From Asterias amurensis (Eukaryota; Echinodermata; Asteroidea; Forcipulatida; Asteriidae), in assembly GCF_032118995.1 (NCBI RefSeq), contig NC_092660.1:1627501-1691500 (forward strand): a stretch of DNA of 64,000 nucleotides. The letters run 5' to 3'. A program made the position numbers and the translations under genes. Positions 23,021 through 34,310 of this stretch are shown piece by piece (positions within the stretch are counted from its first letter, which is position 1; each line of letters starts with the position of its first letter). The notes below the pieces were generated by a model. It did not search any database, was not told where the DNA came from, and saw only the letters and a program-made list of their open reading frames with translations.

Positions 23021-23069
23021 GATTCTAGTTAAGTTTTATCAAAAGTACAAATTGACTCAGCTCTGTGAA

Positions 23070-23221
23070 TCACACTTTATCTTCCATAGGTAAGGCAGTA
23101 TGATATGTTGCTTTGGTATGACGGCCGTATTTCTGGTAGACGAGTATTGTGATAAATGCGATGAGCATTATCAGGAGCATAATGATCAGTACTATCAAAA
23201 TCCACAAACCAGTTGACATAT
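23070..23221 (-). CDS. SRCR receptor exon 9: membrane helix, tail and stop
   Basis: Twenty-three hydrophobic residues (LWILIVLIIMLLIMLIAFIT plus ILV), then YQKYGRHTKATYHTALPMED followed by KV and TGA at 23072-23070. The basic residues after the helix fit a type I stop-transfer. The C-terminus D-K-V could be a weak class III PDZ ligand. Confidence 0.9.
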
Positions 23222-26200
23222 CTGAAAGTAACAATAAAAATAAACATGAATTATCTGTGCATATTATGTTGACTTTGCTATTTATTTATTTATTTCCTTA
23301 ATTTACTCCAGTGAGACAAATCAGTATATCGAACTGGTTTCAATTTTAGCCCTGCATGTTAAAGTTAAGAACCAACAAATTGACTTGTGCTACATTCCTG
23401 CGAAACATTCTCTGCGACAGCAGCACCGTGTGTGACTTTAAAATTCCCTTAGCATTCGCATGAAGTATGAACCCGTCTTTAAACATATTTTTTAATGCAA
23501 AAAACACCGTGCGCTATCAACAAAAACAATTATAATGGCAGATTATTATGTTCAAATAGTGCAGTTGTGTCAACCAATAGGTCTAATTAAGAATGTATAC
23601 TTTACCAATATCATCTCCTTTGGAGAATGGCTTATTGGGCTTTGTTGCATTTTCTTCGATGGCTTCATTGCTGCCTTCATCACCGCCTTCATCACCACCT
23701 GGAAATATATTTTTTTTATGGTTGTGAAAACAAATATCAAAATTGGTAGTGAATTTCTAAGTACCTACTTCAACATGTTTTAATATTCAGGTAGTAATGT
23801 CATTTAAGGGCACTGGACACCTTTGGTAATTTTCAACGACCTGTATTCTCACTTTGTGTATCTCAACATAATTATGCAAAAAAACAACAAGCCTGTGAAA
23901 CTTCGGGCTCAATTGGTTATCGAAGTTGCAAAAGAATAATACAAGAAAAACACCCCTTTTTCGCACAAATTGGCATGCTTAGAGATGCCGAAAAAAAGGC
24001 TTCATCTCTGAAGTCTCTCTCAATTTTAAATAATTTGTTTGAGCAAGTAATTACCCCTTCTCAAAAACTATGTTACATCAGAGGGAACCGTTTCTTGCAA
24101 TGTTTAATAATATAGTTAACAGCTCTCCATTGCTCGTTAATACCAAGTAAGTTTTTAAAGGCACTGGACACTATTGGTAACTACTCAAAATAATTGTTAG
24201 CATAAAAACGGACTTCCTCTGAAGTGACGTAGTTTTTGAGAACGAAGTAATTTCACACTAAAATGAATTGGTTTCGAGACCTTAACTGAAGTCTCGAAAT
24301 CAAGCATCTGAAACCAGACGACAAATTTGCACAGGTTTTTGTTTTATGCATAATGTTGAGATACGCCAACACGAAATGAGAAGGCTGGTCTTTTAAGCCA
24401 GTGCCCTAAAGCTAATATTTTCAATAATTACAAGTAGTGACAGTGAGTGCCTTGCATGTTCAGATAGTATTGTCATTTTAAAAGTATTTCATGGCTTACC
24501 TTCTTCTTCATGCGAGTCATCCATGGTGTCCGGGCTTGATGTTTCATTACTGCACTTGATTCCAACATCTCTCTGATGTGTGCAGTCAGTGATACCCCAA
24601 CCATCATGCGCGCAATCCACAAGTCTGTCCTCCCCGCCAGTACATACAACCTCATCTAGCACGATGGCACCGAGTGTTTCGTCAGTTACGACTCGGTAGT
24701 GAGGGACTGTTGGGTCAGACGACTCGTATCCTAGCTGTTTACACGCTACGTCACTGTTAAGGGCATTCCAATTGTCACCACAAACTGTTCCCCATACTCC
24801 TTGATAATACAATTCCAGTCGTCCTTTAAGAGCCGAATCACCATCTGCCAGTCTGACAGAGCCATCTTTAGTAATACGAAGAAGAAGTAAAAATGAGAAT
24901 GAAGAGATTGGTCAACGTCTTAGAAACCGAGTTTGTGCCATAGCGGCAGTCATTTTAGATATTAAGTAATAAACATTCCGGATGTCGTTTATAGCATTTC
25001 TGTTTGTTTACCATGGGGTGTTTGGGTGTTAGAGTTTGTTTGTTTGTATGTTTGTTTGCTCGTTTTTATTTTTTGGTTTTGTTTTAAGTTTTATTTTGTA
25101 TTTTGAAAAGGCCATCTTAAACAATACGAACAAAGAAGACAAGATTGGTCAGTGTCTCAGGAACCAGTTTTGTTCCAATCCGAAAGCTTACTGTATGTCA
25201 TAATACCAACGTCATCCATGTGTTTAAAGGTCTATGTTCGTCGACTCACCTGGTATAGCGCCCTCTGGTGTTGGTGCAGTACAAACTACGCTTGCATATC
25301 CTGATTGGTTGTAGCTCTTATCGACCCAGCTGCCATGACTACACATCACTAGTTCCGGTTCAGTGCCGTCACACGATACGTCATCAAGGAGCACAGTCTT
25401 CGTAGTGTCACCATAGAATGACCGTGGTAAGGCACTCTCTGCAGATATGAATCCTAGCTGTCGACACACTACAGCGGCCGCCTCCGAAGTCCATCCTTGG
25501 TCACATACAGTTCCCCACCTGCCGTGATATTTGACTTCTACACGGCCGTGATGTGGGTACTCACCCCCATCTAGACGAACTCTGCCATCTGTTTGTGATT
25601 GTTAATATAATAATAACTTGTGTAAAGCGAGAAATTGCCAAAGGATACCCACAAGGCAGTCAGGTCTTTGAGAGGGCAAGGCCGTTTTAATTTCGAAAAA
25701 GGCACTTCCGATGGAAAATCTTAAAGTCTATTTGAAACTTTCGAAGGGGCAACAAGGCCAAGACCAGGGCAACAGAGACCATGGCCTCCGTTGCCTCCGG
25801 AAAAAAAGGAACAACACAGTGCAACGACGCTGTCTACCAGTACAGACTAGAGAAATAGGTGGGTCTTGAAAGCTGAGACACTTTTACAGTTTCTGGTTTG
25901 GGTGGCTAGATTATTTCATAATCGGGGAGCGGCAATGGAAAAGACCTTGTCACCTGCAAGCAACATTTTCAAACTTCAAAAAGTCATCATAAACCATGGT
26001 CCTAAGTTAGGACAAAAGGAGTTTTTAATAACTTAAGGCTAATCCTGAGTTAGGACGAATAGGCCTGTATACACGTCCTAACTCGAGATAAGACTAATCT
26101 TAATACTTAATGAAATCCACCTGAGGCATCTTTTGAATTATTACGAAAAGTACATACCGTCTTTATACGTAGTGGGTTTAGGGTTATAAGGTGTGCCACA

Positions 26201-29200
26201 AATGACCCCTACATCATCCGAATGGTCGCAAGTGCCACTCCGCCATTGATGTTGACAATCTTCTAATCGTTGTTCTGAACCTATACATTCGATACTGCCT
26301 AAAAACACAGGAATTGTGTAATCGCCGAAATAAGATGACGGTAGTGACGTCCGGACTCTTTTGTAGCCGAGCTGTCTGCATACAACAGAAGCATCTACGA
26401 TGTTCCAATCATCATCGCAAACCGTACCCCAGACGCCTTGATAAGAAATCTGTACTTGGCCACTCTGAGATCCTCGCCCGTCCACCAATCGAAGTGAACC
26501 ATCTGGGAAAAAAAATGGCATAAGTTACCCACACAGAAGTAGTGACTTATCAACGGATAAACGTATTGTATTGGGATTTTTTATAGAGGTTTAAAGGAAC
26601 ACGTTGCCTTGGATAGGACGAGTTGGTCAAAACAAAAGCGTTTGTAACCGTTTTGTATATAATGCATATGGTTGGAAAGATGTTTTAAAAGTAGAATACA
26701 ATGATCCACACAAGTTTGCCTCGAAATTGCTTGGTTTTCCTTCTACTGTGCGAACTAACACGGTCGGCCATTTATGGGAGTCAAAATTTTGACCCCCATA
26801 AATGGCCGACGTGTTAGTCAACGAGGTAAAAGGAAAACCACGCAATTTCGAGGCATGTTTGTGTGGATCATTGTATTCTACTTTTACAACATCTTTCTAC
26901 CCATATGCATTTTATAAAAAACGGTTACAAACGCTTTTCAAAGACCAACTCGACCGATCGACAATGTGTTCCTTTAAAGGCACTGGACACATTTGGTATA
27001 AATTACTCAAAATAAATGTTAGCATTTGCATGGAAACATTTACCTTCTGGTGTGGAGTAGGTTTTGCAGTTTAGAGTGAGGTCATCAGAGTGGTCGCAGT
27101 CATTGTCACCCCATGGTCCATGACTGCAAAGCGCCAATTTGGACTCGGTGCCGACGCATTTGACGTCATCCAGGTGTATTGGGCTAGATGAGCGTCCGAA
27201 TTCAAACTCAGGAGGTGCAGGGGAATCAGCAGCTGATATGTAACCGAGTTGCCTGCAGATGACGTCAGCTGTTGCGTTGTCGAGTCCTTTTTGGCAGATT
27301 GTTCCCCATTGACCGAGGTAGTAGATTTCGACACGACCAATGTTCGTCCTAGTGCCGCCAGTCAGGCGCACTGCACCATCTGAATACAAAAAGAAAAATA
27401 CATGTTATGCGTCTACAAAATGTTAAACTTGTTCTCAAATTAGAAATCATATCAATTGTATGTCTCTCCATCAGCCAAGAAAAAAAGGTAAACTGCCTCT
27501 CGATTGGCTGTTATTTGCACAATTACAACGCCTCATTCAATGCACATGACCTAGTAACGCCCTGTCATTAGGAACTCTTAAAGGGAGATGTACTCAAAAT
27601 TTAAGTTCAACAATTTAAGTTCCCCCGAAATCATTTCGTTGTCAAAAAATATCATTTTGTTCTCTTGCAATCATGTCATCTCTATAACCAGCCCGGTTCA
27701 GACTTCCTAGGAATGCAAATTCGATACGAATATTGACGTCACTTCGCTGCGAATATTTCGCAGAAGTTGAGCACACAGCTCAACTCTTCGGACCTTTTTG
27801 TAAAACAGCCGTTGTGCTGATATTTGTCCCCTGTTTAAAATATTTTGAAATAAATAAATAAATAAATCTCTGCACACTCTCAAAAAGTGACTGTTATCTT
27901 TCATGCCACAAATTAATTAATTTTGCTCTCATAAATTAACCTCTTTCTGAAAAATATAAGAAAACTTCAACCAAAACCAATTTAATATCTTCCCGTCATA
28001 ATACCTGTTGTGGGTGCTGGGGACAGTGATATTGGATCACCTTCCACTCTACACACGGCACCAGCATCGTGTGAATGATCGCATGTGGTTAGTGGTATCG
28101 ACCACCCGTCATGACTGCAAGCTGCTATACTATTCTCATATCCACCACAGTTGAGACCATCGAGTCGCATTGGCCCTGAACCCTGCCCGTAGTATGCGCC
28201 TGGTTTCGCTTCGACGGCACCGCTGTAGCCGAGTTGGTTGCAAAGCACAATTGCTGCGCTCAGAGTCCAGAATTCATCGCAGACGGTTCCCCAGACTCCT
28301 TGGTAGTAAACCTCTACACGACCCTCATTAGCTTGGTACCCGTCTACGAGACGCACGCTGCCATCTGTAAAAGAGTAATGACGTCTGTTCATAATTGAAT
28401 ATACCTTTGATTAATTTCAAAGGCTATGAAACTCAACGCCACTATTGGTAATTACTCAAAATAATTATTAGCATAAAACCTTTCTTGGTGACAAGTAATG
28501 GGGAGACGTTGATGGTATGAAACATTGTGAGAAACGGCTCCCTTTGAAGTGCCATAGTTTTGGAGAAAGAAGTAATTTTCCACGAATTTGATTTCGAGAC
28601 CTCAGATTTAGAACTTGAGGTCTCGAAATCAACCATCTAAACGCACACAACTTCCTATGACAAAAGGGTGTTTTTTCTTTCATTATTATCTCGCAAGTTC
28701 GATGACCGATTGAGCTCAAACTTTCACAGGTTTGTTATTTTATGCTTATGTTGAGATACACCAACTGTGAAGGCTAGTCTTTGACAATTACCAATAGTGT
28801 CAAGACACTGGACAAGTCAGTTTCACTTTGTTCAAAAAAGTTACTTTCTTAAGATTACGAAATAGGATATAAACATATTGCACTGCAGACATAATTAAAG
28901 ACACCTTTGGTAATTGCCAGAGACCAGTATTCTCAGCGTATCCCAACACATGCATAAAATAACAAACCTGTCAACATTTTGGCTGACATGAAAGTTGTAA
29001 GAGAGAGTGAAAGAAAGAAATACCCGTCACAATGTGTAGTGCTTTCAGATGCACAGTAAAAGGTCCCAGTTTCAGTCTTATTATTTAAATGAGAAAACCA
29101 AGTTTCAAGACCTTATAATATTTAGTTCTAGAGAACAATTTTGCAATAAGAATAACGATACGCCTATATATTAAGTAAATACCATTCCTTTTGCCTGGAT

Positions 29201-32200
29201 GAGTACCGTATATAAAATGACTTATATCTGGGTGCACTTAACCTATTAGCTCTAAACCAGTCTTCTAAAATCAACAAGTCTATGTTTACCCCCACAGCTA
29301 ATTCATTCAATTCATCCCCCATGCAAGGAGGATCGTGTCATCAGCAAATCAAACAGGCTTATGGCATAATGCACGGTTTTCAACAATAGGCCTACCCAGA
29401 CCTAACGCCATCATACATTGTGGGCTTATACTTATGCCACTAACGTTTTTCTTAATTAAAGAGAAAACTAGATAAACCTTTAAAAGTTTTACTACTTAAA
29501 ACTATGGGCCTAGTTAATTAAACAAAGAACAGGGGCTCAAATATTCCTGTATAATAGCTGGGCATGTAAAGAAGTCAGTTCATGTAAATTGATGCGAAAT
29601 TCACATTAAAATATTTTTAATATATCTATATTTCTTGAACGGTGGTGTGAATGTAAAAAACGGTACTCTGACTGACACGCCCATCACGTCGTGACGGTGC
29701 AGTCCGTTGCCCGTTTAAAGACGGACACCTTTGCTTGGTACTTGTCAAAAACCAGTATTACCACAGTATTATACTGTTTTCCAGAAGATAATAAACGCAG
29801 ACAGAGCAAAGTTACAGCCAAGTGCAAAGAGAGAAAAAAACATCAGTTTAACTGCCTTAAAGACACTGGACACTGTTGGTAATTGTCAAAGACCAGTCTT
29901 CTCTCTTGGTGTATCTCAACATATGCATAAAATAACAAACCTGTGAAAATTTGAGCTCAATTGTTCGTCGAAGTTGCGAGATAAAGGAAAGAAAAACACC
30001 CTTGTCACGCGAAGTTGTGTGCTTTCAGATGCTTAATTTCGAGACATTAAGTTCTAAATCTGAGGTCTCGAAATCAAATTCGTGGGAAATTACTTCTTTC
30101 TCGAAAACTACGTTACTTCAGAGGGAGCCATTTCTCACAATGTTTTATATCTATCAACAGCTCCCCATTACTCGTTATATACCAAGTAAAGCTTTATGCC
30201 AATTATTTTGAGTAATTACCAATAGTGTCCACTGCTTTAAAGTTAACATGACAGAAAAAGTAACTATCTTGCTCTTCGAAACGCTTACCTCTTTCAAATT
30301 AAATAAAATACACTCTAGAAAAGTTACTAAATTGCAAACAAATACCAGCATTAAACATAAATGTATGTACATTATAACCATATGTTTTGTACAGTTTTGT
30401 TATTAAGTTGTTAAATTTTATGAGTAACTTGACTGAAACTCTAGACTCCACCGAATAAAAATACATACCTGGAAGTAGCGATACACCAGCCGCTGACGAT
30501 GTGGGCGATAACCCTGCAAAGAAACACAATAGAGAATTCGGATCAGAGGAAATCATGCATGATCGTCAATGTAAACTAAACAAGATGCACTAAATTCTAC
30601 AAATATTGATCCTTGATGGAGCTCAGTTTTTTTAACAGACATAGTTTAATAATTTCTCACTAAAGTAATTGAATTAAATTCGAGACCTCAGCTTATATCT
30701 CGAAATCAAGCATCTGAAAGCACACAACCTATGCAGCAAGGGTGTTTTTTTCTTTCCTTACTCTCTCGCAACGACCAATAGTTCAAATTTCCACAGGTTT
30801 GTTATTTTATGCAAATGTTGAGATACACCAAGTGAGAAGACTGGTCTTTGACTTTAACCAGTGGTGTCCAGTGCTTTTAAATACAATTTTGCTTTAATTG
30901 GGTCTGACAGAGACATTGTACATTCAGCGGCGTGTAACGACTAAATATTCTTCTTTTTTTTCTTTATTTTCTTCAATCAGAAAAAAATGTTGCCCAGACT
31001 TATGTGGAACGTTGATTGATTACACACATGCTTATGTTGAAATACTACAACATGGAATGCAGCAAGCCTGTGCAATAAAACCTGTATAATATCCACCATA
31101 TATTACTGACATATTGTATATCGAACAAAATTTCCCGGATTTGTTGTGGTACAGAAAACTAGGTCACCAGTTAGACACAGTCCTTCCGAGACTTGTTAAA
31201 ATCAGAGAAATGTCTTTGCAAAAATGTTTCAAGGCAGTGGAAGAAACACAAACAACAAGCCCGACATGTAGCCGCCACCATTGTATAAGGGGACTTTCCA
31301 TTGGTTCATTTTGTTCACTTCATTAACCAGACGCGTCTCAAAAATAACATTACTGGATACTGAGTTTGCTGCATAGTGCTTCTAGATCAATAAAGCACAG
31401 CTGCCTAGCATCACAGATCCAGTATTTTTGTAAAGACTGTTCTTTAAAGCTTAAACACAAACCGTTTTCTTCTGATGTACTCTTGATAGAAAATATTTGG
31501 AGCTGAACGAATACACTCCATTGCATGCAGGTATAACTGAATTTAGTAACTTTATAACCAGTCACAAAGGGCACCGGACACATTAGGTAATTGTCAAAGA
31601 CCAGTATTCTCACTAGGTGTATCCCAACATGTGCATCAAACTAATCTGTGAAAAGTTGGACTCAATATTGGTCATCGCAGTTGCAATAGAATAGGCCTTA
31701 TTAAATAAAGAAAAAAAACATTGCATGAATTTATGAGTTTTTAGGTGCATGATAAAAGGCTTCATGCCTAAAGTCTTTTAATATTTGATTGAGAATTTAC
31801 CTCTTTCTCAAACTACGTTACAATAGAGGGAGCCGTTTTTCACAATATTTTATACTATCAACAGCTCTCCATTGCTCGTTACCAAGTAAGTTTTTAAGCT
31901 GACAATTATTTTGATCAATTGCCAATAGTGTCCAGTGCCTAAAATGCAACCCGTTTAATCACGGCAACAATGCAAACAAGACTCTCAAAGCAGCACCCAA
32001 GCACTGTTGACTTTTTTTAATGCAGTCTTTACATAAGACACTGGACACGTTTGGTAATTGTCAATGACCAATCTTCTCACTTGGTGTATCTCAAGATCAA
32101 AATCGACAAACCTGTGAAAATTTGAATTTGGTTTTCGAAGTTGCGAGATAACAATGTAATAAAAAAACACCCTTGATACAACGAAGTTGTGTGCTTTCAT

Positions 32201-33117
32201 GCTTGATTTCGAGACTCACGCGTGAGGTCTCGAAATCTATACTTTAGTGGGAAATTACTTCTTTTCCAAAAAAACTACGTTACTTCAGACGGAGCCGTTT
32301 CTCACAATGTTTATACTATCAACAGCTCTCCATTGCTTGTTACCAAGTAGTTAACAATTATTTAGTAATTACCATTAGTGTCCAGTGCCTTTAACAATAT
32401 AAAAGCATTGTATTTGTCTTAGCAAAGGCAAGGACATCGGTATCACTTAATACAGGCCTTGGAAGCTTTCGTTCTTGTTGCACCTCACTAGTTAGTCTCA
32501 ATTTAGTTCTTGAACAGCTCCGTCTGTTTAACATTAAAGGTATATTGTTCCATCAACAAGGCATTTTCAATTTAAAGGCACTCGAAACTATTGGTAACTA
32601 CTCAAATAATGACAGTACATTGTGAGAAACGGCTCGCTTTTACGTAGTTTTTGAGAAAGAGGTAATTTCTCAGTCACTCAAATATTGAACGACTTCCGGC
32701 ATTAATCCTTTTTTAAGGCATCTGAAAGCACACAACTTTACAACAAGGGTGTCTTTTCTTGCATTGTTCTCTTGTAACCTCGATGACAATTGAGTCAACA
32801 TTTTCTCAGATTTGCTATTTAATGCATTATGTCTGGATACACTTATAAGAAAACTGGTATTTGACAGTTGCCAAATGTGTCGAGTACCTTTCAACTGATC
32901 TTTGACAATAGTGTTACAAAGATCGGTACGTTTGTCATTTGTCACAAGACGTCAAAACTGGAACATGCTTTGAGACTTCATTGTAATTTTGCGCTTAATA
33001 AAAACACTCTTCTGTATTATTACCTGTATCTTGAGAAAGTCCACAAGAGAAAAGATGCAGAACGATAATCCCTCCTGCGAAGTAGAAACGAAATATGCCT
33101 CCATGATTCCTTTCCAT
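23070..33117 (-). CDS. Transmembrane receptor with five SRCR domains (9 exons, complete)
   Basis: Type I cell-surface protein of the scavenger receptor cysteine-rich superfamily, probably a recognition or adhesion receptor; ligand unknown. Exons in order: 33117-33024, 30513-30469, 28364-28005, 27379-27044, 26502-26158, 25588-25250, 24865-24500, 23698-23606, 23221-23070. They total 2130 nt, 709 residues plus TGA. Layout: signal peptide (1-28, hydrophobic IIVLHLF); Ser/Pro linker (32-46); SRCR1 47-166; SRCR2 167-278; SRCR3 279-393; SRCR4 394-506; SRCR5 507-628; acidic Gly/Glu/Asp stalk 629-659; membrane helix about 665-687; 22-residue tail with three Tyr ending MEDKV. Every internal exon is phase 1-1, so domains could be added or lost without frameshift. 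Domains have six cysteines (group A-like pattern), except SRCR4 with five. Large SRCR families are known in echinoderms. No kinase or ITAM-like signal is visible in the tail. Confidence 0.92.
23606..23698 (-). CDS. SRCR receptor exon 8: acidic juxtamembrane stalk
   Basis: GGDEGGDEGSNEAIEENATK: a twice-repeated GGDE, one N-glycosylation sequon (NAT), then NKPFSKGDDI. Phase 1-1, so it too can be skipped in frame. Confidence 0.85.
23803..24154. mobile_element. Diverged family 1 MITE, right end cut by a second copy
   Basis: TTAAGGGCACTGGACACCTT with diverged internal blocks, reaching CCAAGTAAGTTTT where another family 1 terminus starts. It is in SRCR intron 7. Confidence 0.7.
24155..24414. mobile_element. 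Family 1 MITE, internally deleted, opposite orientation
   Basis: TTAAAGGCACTGGACACTAT to ...CCAGTGCCCTAAAG, about 260 bp, abutting the previous copy. Confidence 0.7.
24500..24865 (-). CDS. SRCR receptor exon 7: SRCR domain 5
   Basis: DGSVRLADG, GRLELYYQGVWGTVCGDNW, CKQLGYES, VLDEVVC, CAHDGWGITDCTHQRDVGIK then C. Six Cys. The exon continues into an acidic stalk (MDDSHEEE). Donor AAG|GTAAGC. Confidence 0.93.
25250..25588 (-). CDS. SRCR receptor exon 6: SRCR domain 4, one conserved Cys missing
   Basis: DGRVRLDGG, GRVEVKYHGRWGTVCDQGW, CRQLGFIS, LLDDVSC, CSHGSWVDKSYNQSGYASVV then C. The usual DC.H..D stretch is replaced by KSYNQSGY, so only five Cys remain and one should be unpaired. The sister domains keep this Cys. 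Confidence 0.92.
25660..25870. repeat. Dispersed repeat (relatives at about 46876-47035 and 14743-14890)
   Basis: GGCAAGGCCGTTTTAATTT, GCACTTCC..TGGAAAATC, GAAACTTTCGAAG.GGC and CAGGGCAAC recur in the same order near 46880-46985. It is in SRCR intron 5. Confidence 0.6.
26158..26502 (-). CDS. SRCR receptor exon 5: SRCR domain 3
   Basis: DGSLRLVDG, GQVQISYQGVWGTVCDDDW, CRQLGYKR, CQHQWRSGTCDHSDDVGVIC. Six Cys. Acceptor cccag, donor G|GTATGT. Confidence 0.93.
26591..26977. mobile_element. Palindromic MITE, family 2, full-length
   Basis: TTAAAGGAACACGTTGCCTT to ...ATGTGTTCCTTTAA with the TCAAAATTTTGA centre. The right TTAA is shared with a family 1 fragment (26974-27027). It is in SRCR intron 4. 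Confidence 0.88.
26974..27027. mobile_element. Family 1 MITE terminus abutting a family 2 element
   Basis: TTAAAGGCACTGGACACATT and the ATTACTCAAAATAAATGTTA block. Both elements use the same TTAA. Confidence 0.7.
27044..27379 (-). CDS. SRCR receptor exon 4: SRCR domain 2
   Basis: DGAVRLTGG, GRVEIYYLGQWGTICQKG, CRQLGYIS, HLDDVKC, CSHGPWGDNDCDHSDD. Six Cys. A family 1 MITE fragment ends 17 bp downstream of the donor. Confidence 0.93.
28005..28364 (-). CDS. SRCR receptor exon 3: SRCR domain 1
   Basis: One whole SRCR domain, from DGSVRLVDG to GAVC. Signatures: GRVEVYYQGVWGTVCDEFW, CNQLGY, RLDGLNC and CSHDGW. Six Cys. A short Pro/Thr linker follows. Confidence 0.93.
28437..28810. mobile_element. 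Palindromic MITE, family 1, full-length, inner part reversed relative to 529-909
   Basis: ACTATTGGTAATTACTCAAA to ...AATTACCAATAGTGTC, with the central GAGACCTCA/GAGGTCTCG inverted repeat. The TTAA ends are mutated. It is in SRCR intron 2. Confidence 0.8.
28896..29140. mobile_element. Strongly diverged family 1 MITE
   Basis: TTAAAGACACCTTTGGTAAT, CCCAACACATGCATAAAATA and GTGCTTTCAGATGCA blocks. The right end is lost. Confidence 0.55.
29858..30240. mobile_element. Palindromic MITE, family 1, full-length
   Basis: TTAAAGACACTGGACACTGT to ...GTCCACTGCTTTAA. SRCR intron 2, just 3' of exon 2. Confidence 0.85.
30469..30513 (-). CDS. SRCR receptor exon 2: short linker
   Basis: A 45-nt exon encoding LSPTSSAAGVSLLP, phase 1-1. 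Acceptor ctttgcag, donor CAG|GTATGT. It could be skipped without frame change. Confidence 0.7.
30655..30882. mobile_element. Family 1 MITE, half element
   Basis: GAGACCTCAGC, CATCTGAAAGCACACAACC, GGTTTGTTATTTTATGC and the end GTGTCCAGTGCTTTTAA. SRCR intron 1. Confidence 0.7.
31566..31942. mobile_element. Diverged family 1 MITE
   Basis: GGGCACCGGACACATTAGGT to ...CAATAGTGTCCAGTGCC. SRCR intron 1. Confidence 0.7.
32033..32393. mobile_element. Family 1 MITE, about 360 bp
   Basis: AAGACACTGGACACGTTTGG to ...TTAGTGTCCAGTGCCTTTAA. SRCR intron 1. Confidence 0.8.
32573..32896. mobile_element. Diverged family 1 MITE, reversed
   Basis: TTAAAGGCACTCGAAACTAT to ...TGTGTCGAGTACCTTTCAA. Complementary changes (TCGA) at both ends suggest a subfamily. 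SRCR intron 1, close to the signal-peptide exon. Confidence 0.65.
33024..33117 (-). CDS. SRCR receptor exon 1: signal peptide
   Basis: ATG at 33117-33115. It encodes MERNHGGIFRFYFAGGIIVL then HLFSCGLSQDT: a positively charged start, a hydrophobic core and a small-residue cleavage region, a typical signal peptide. An earlier in-frame ATG exists upstream (33309), but it would put about 64 residues before the hydrophobic core, so the inner ATG is preferred. Donor CAG|GTAATA, phase 1. Confidence 0.8.
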
Positions 33118-33529
33118 CGCGAAGAAGGTTTCAGATATCAGCGATGTTTGCAATATGGAAACCTGGATGAGTTGACGTACGTACGTGCGCTCGTTGAGTA
33201 ATAATTGTATAAAACTATAGCTGCTTTGCTGATGTGCACTGTGTTTGTTGAATCGCACTACACACTGGTGACACGCCCATGACCTTCGCCTAGTACACAC
33301 GAGAGACACAATGTACGTGCTGGGAAACTAGAGGTCTATTATCGACGTGTCTGGCCGTAAATTGCCACCATTGTGTCTCTAACATTCGGTCCAATATTAT
33401 TCACCCAAGTCATGCTTTAGAAATATGTTTAAAACAAAAGTGTCTTTGTTTGATATTCTTATTCGCCGATGCAAATCTAACACTTTTAAAATCGTTGCGG
33501 TGCCCGCTGCTTAAGTAGGATTCGAATTG

Positions 33530-34310
33530 CCTCTATCTACCGGGCAATCCCAGTGGTCTACAGTTGGTAAGACACTGCTCTCAAAATACAAAGGTCTTGG
33601 GTTTGAATCAAATCCGAGCATAAATATGCCTGTGGATTTCTCTCACAAAACTTGGGGAAGTACTGAGTATACAGTGCTAACACATATTCTTAATCCCTGA
33701 TGCAAAATCAACATCTATTAAATTGTTGCCCGCTGATAAGAAGATAGGATTCTAACTGACTCTAACTACTGGGCAGGTAGTTGGTAAGACACTGCTCTAG
33801 ACATGCAAAGGTAGTGGGTTCGAATCCCACCAGAGTAATATGCCTGTGGTTTTATCTCACATAACTCGGGGAAATACTGAGTATACAGCTGTGTGGTGCT
33901 AACACATTATTCTTTATCCCCGATGCAAATTCAACATCTATTAAATAGTTCGATTCCCGCTTGTAAAATATAGGAATCGAACTGCCTTTAGCTACTGGGC
34001 AATCTTGGTGGTCTATTTGGTAAGACATTGCTCTAGAATTACAAAGGTCGTGGGTTCGAATCCCATCGAGTACTATGCCTGTGATTTCATATCACAGAAT
34101 TCTGGAAAGAACTGAGTATACAGTGCCAACACAATATTCTTTATCCCCGATTCAAATTTACCATCTATACATCGTTGCAGTATCGCTGCTAAAATGGAAT
34201 TCGAACGGCCTCTAGCTACCGAGCAATCTAGGTGGTCTATAGCTGATTAGACACTGCTCCAGGATTACAAAGGTCGTGGGTTCGAATTCCACTTAAGTAA
34301 TTATGCCTGC
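33530..34310 (+). repeat. Tandem tRNA-like repeats, four copies of about 220-236 bp
   Basis: Each unit has an A-box-like TGGT..A..TTGGTAAGAC and a B-box GGGTTCGAATCC, then TATGCCTGTG, AACTCGGGGAAATACTGAGTA-like and ATTCTTTATCCC blocks. B boxes start at 33599, 33817, 34053 and 34279. A further part-unit closes the window (63845-64000). This is a tRNA-derived satellite or multimeric SINE, not functional tRNA genes. Confidence 0.75.

Larger units (their letters stand above)
14603..23069. other. 8.5 kb between the dehydratase and SRCR coding regions: no supported gene
   Basis: It holds the 5' untranslated part of the dehydratase gene (likely starting near 19.3-19.5 kb), the 3' UTR of the SRCR gene at its right end, and repeats. 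Stretches 15.1-15.5, 16.0-17.3 and 17.7-19.2 kb show only AT-rich unique sequence to me. One 166-codon minus-strand frame (18374-18874) is listed separately. Confidence 0.6.

Noticed and set aside
32995..33309. Upstream ATG at 33309 as start of the SRCR protein
   Set aside because: It would put about 64 mostly polar residues before the hydrophobic signal core; the ATG at 33117 gives a normal signal peptide.
33599..34290. Cluster of tRNA genes
   Set aside because: A and B boxes are present but acceptor stems and anticodon arms do not pair convincingly; they are tRNA-derived repeats.
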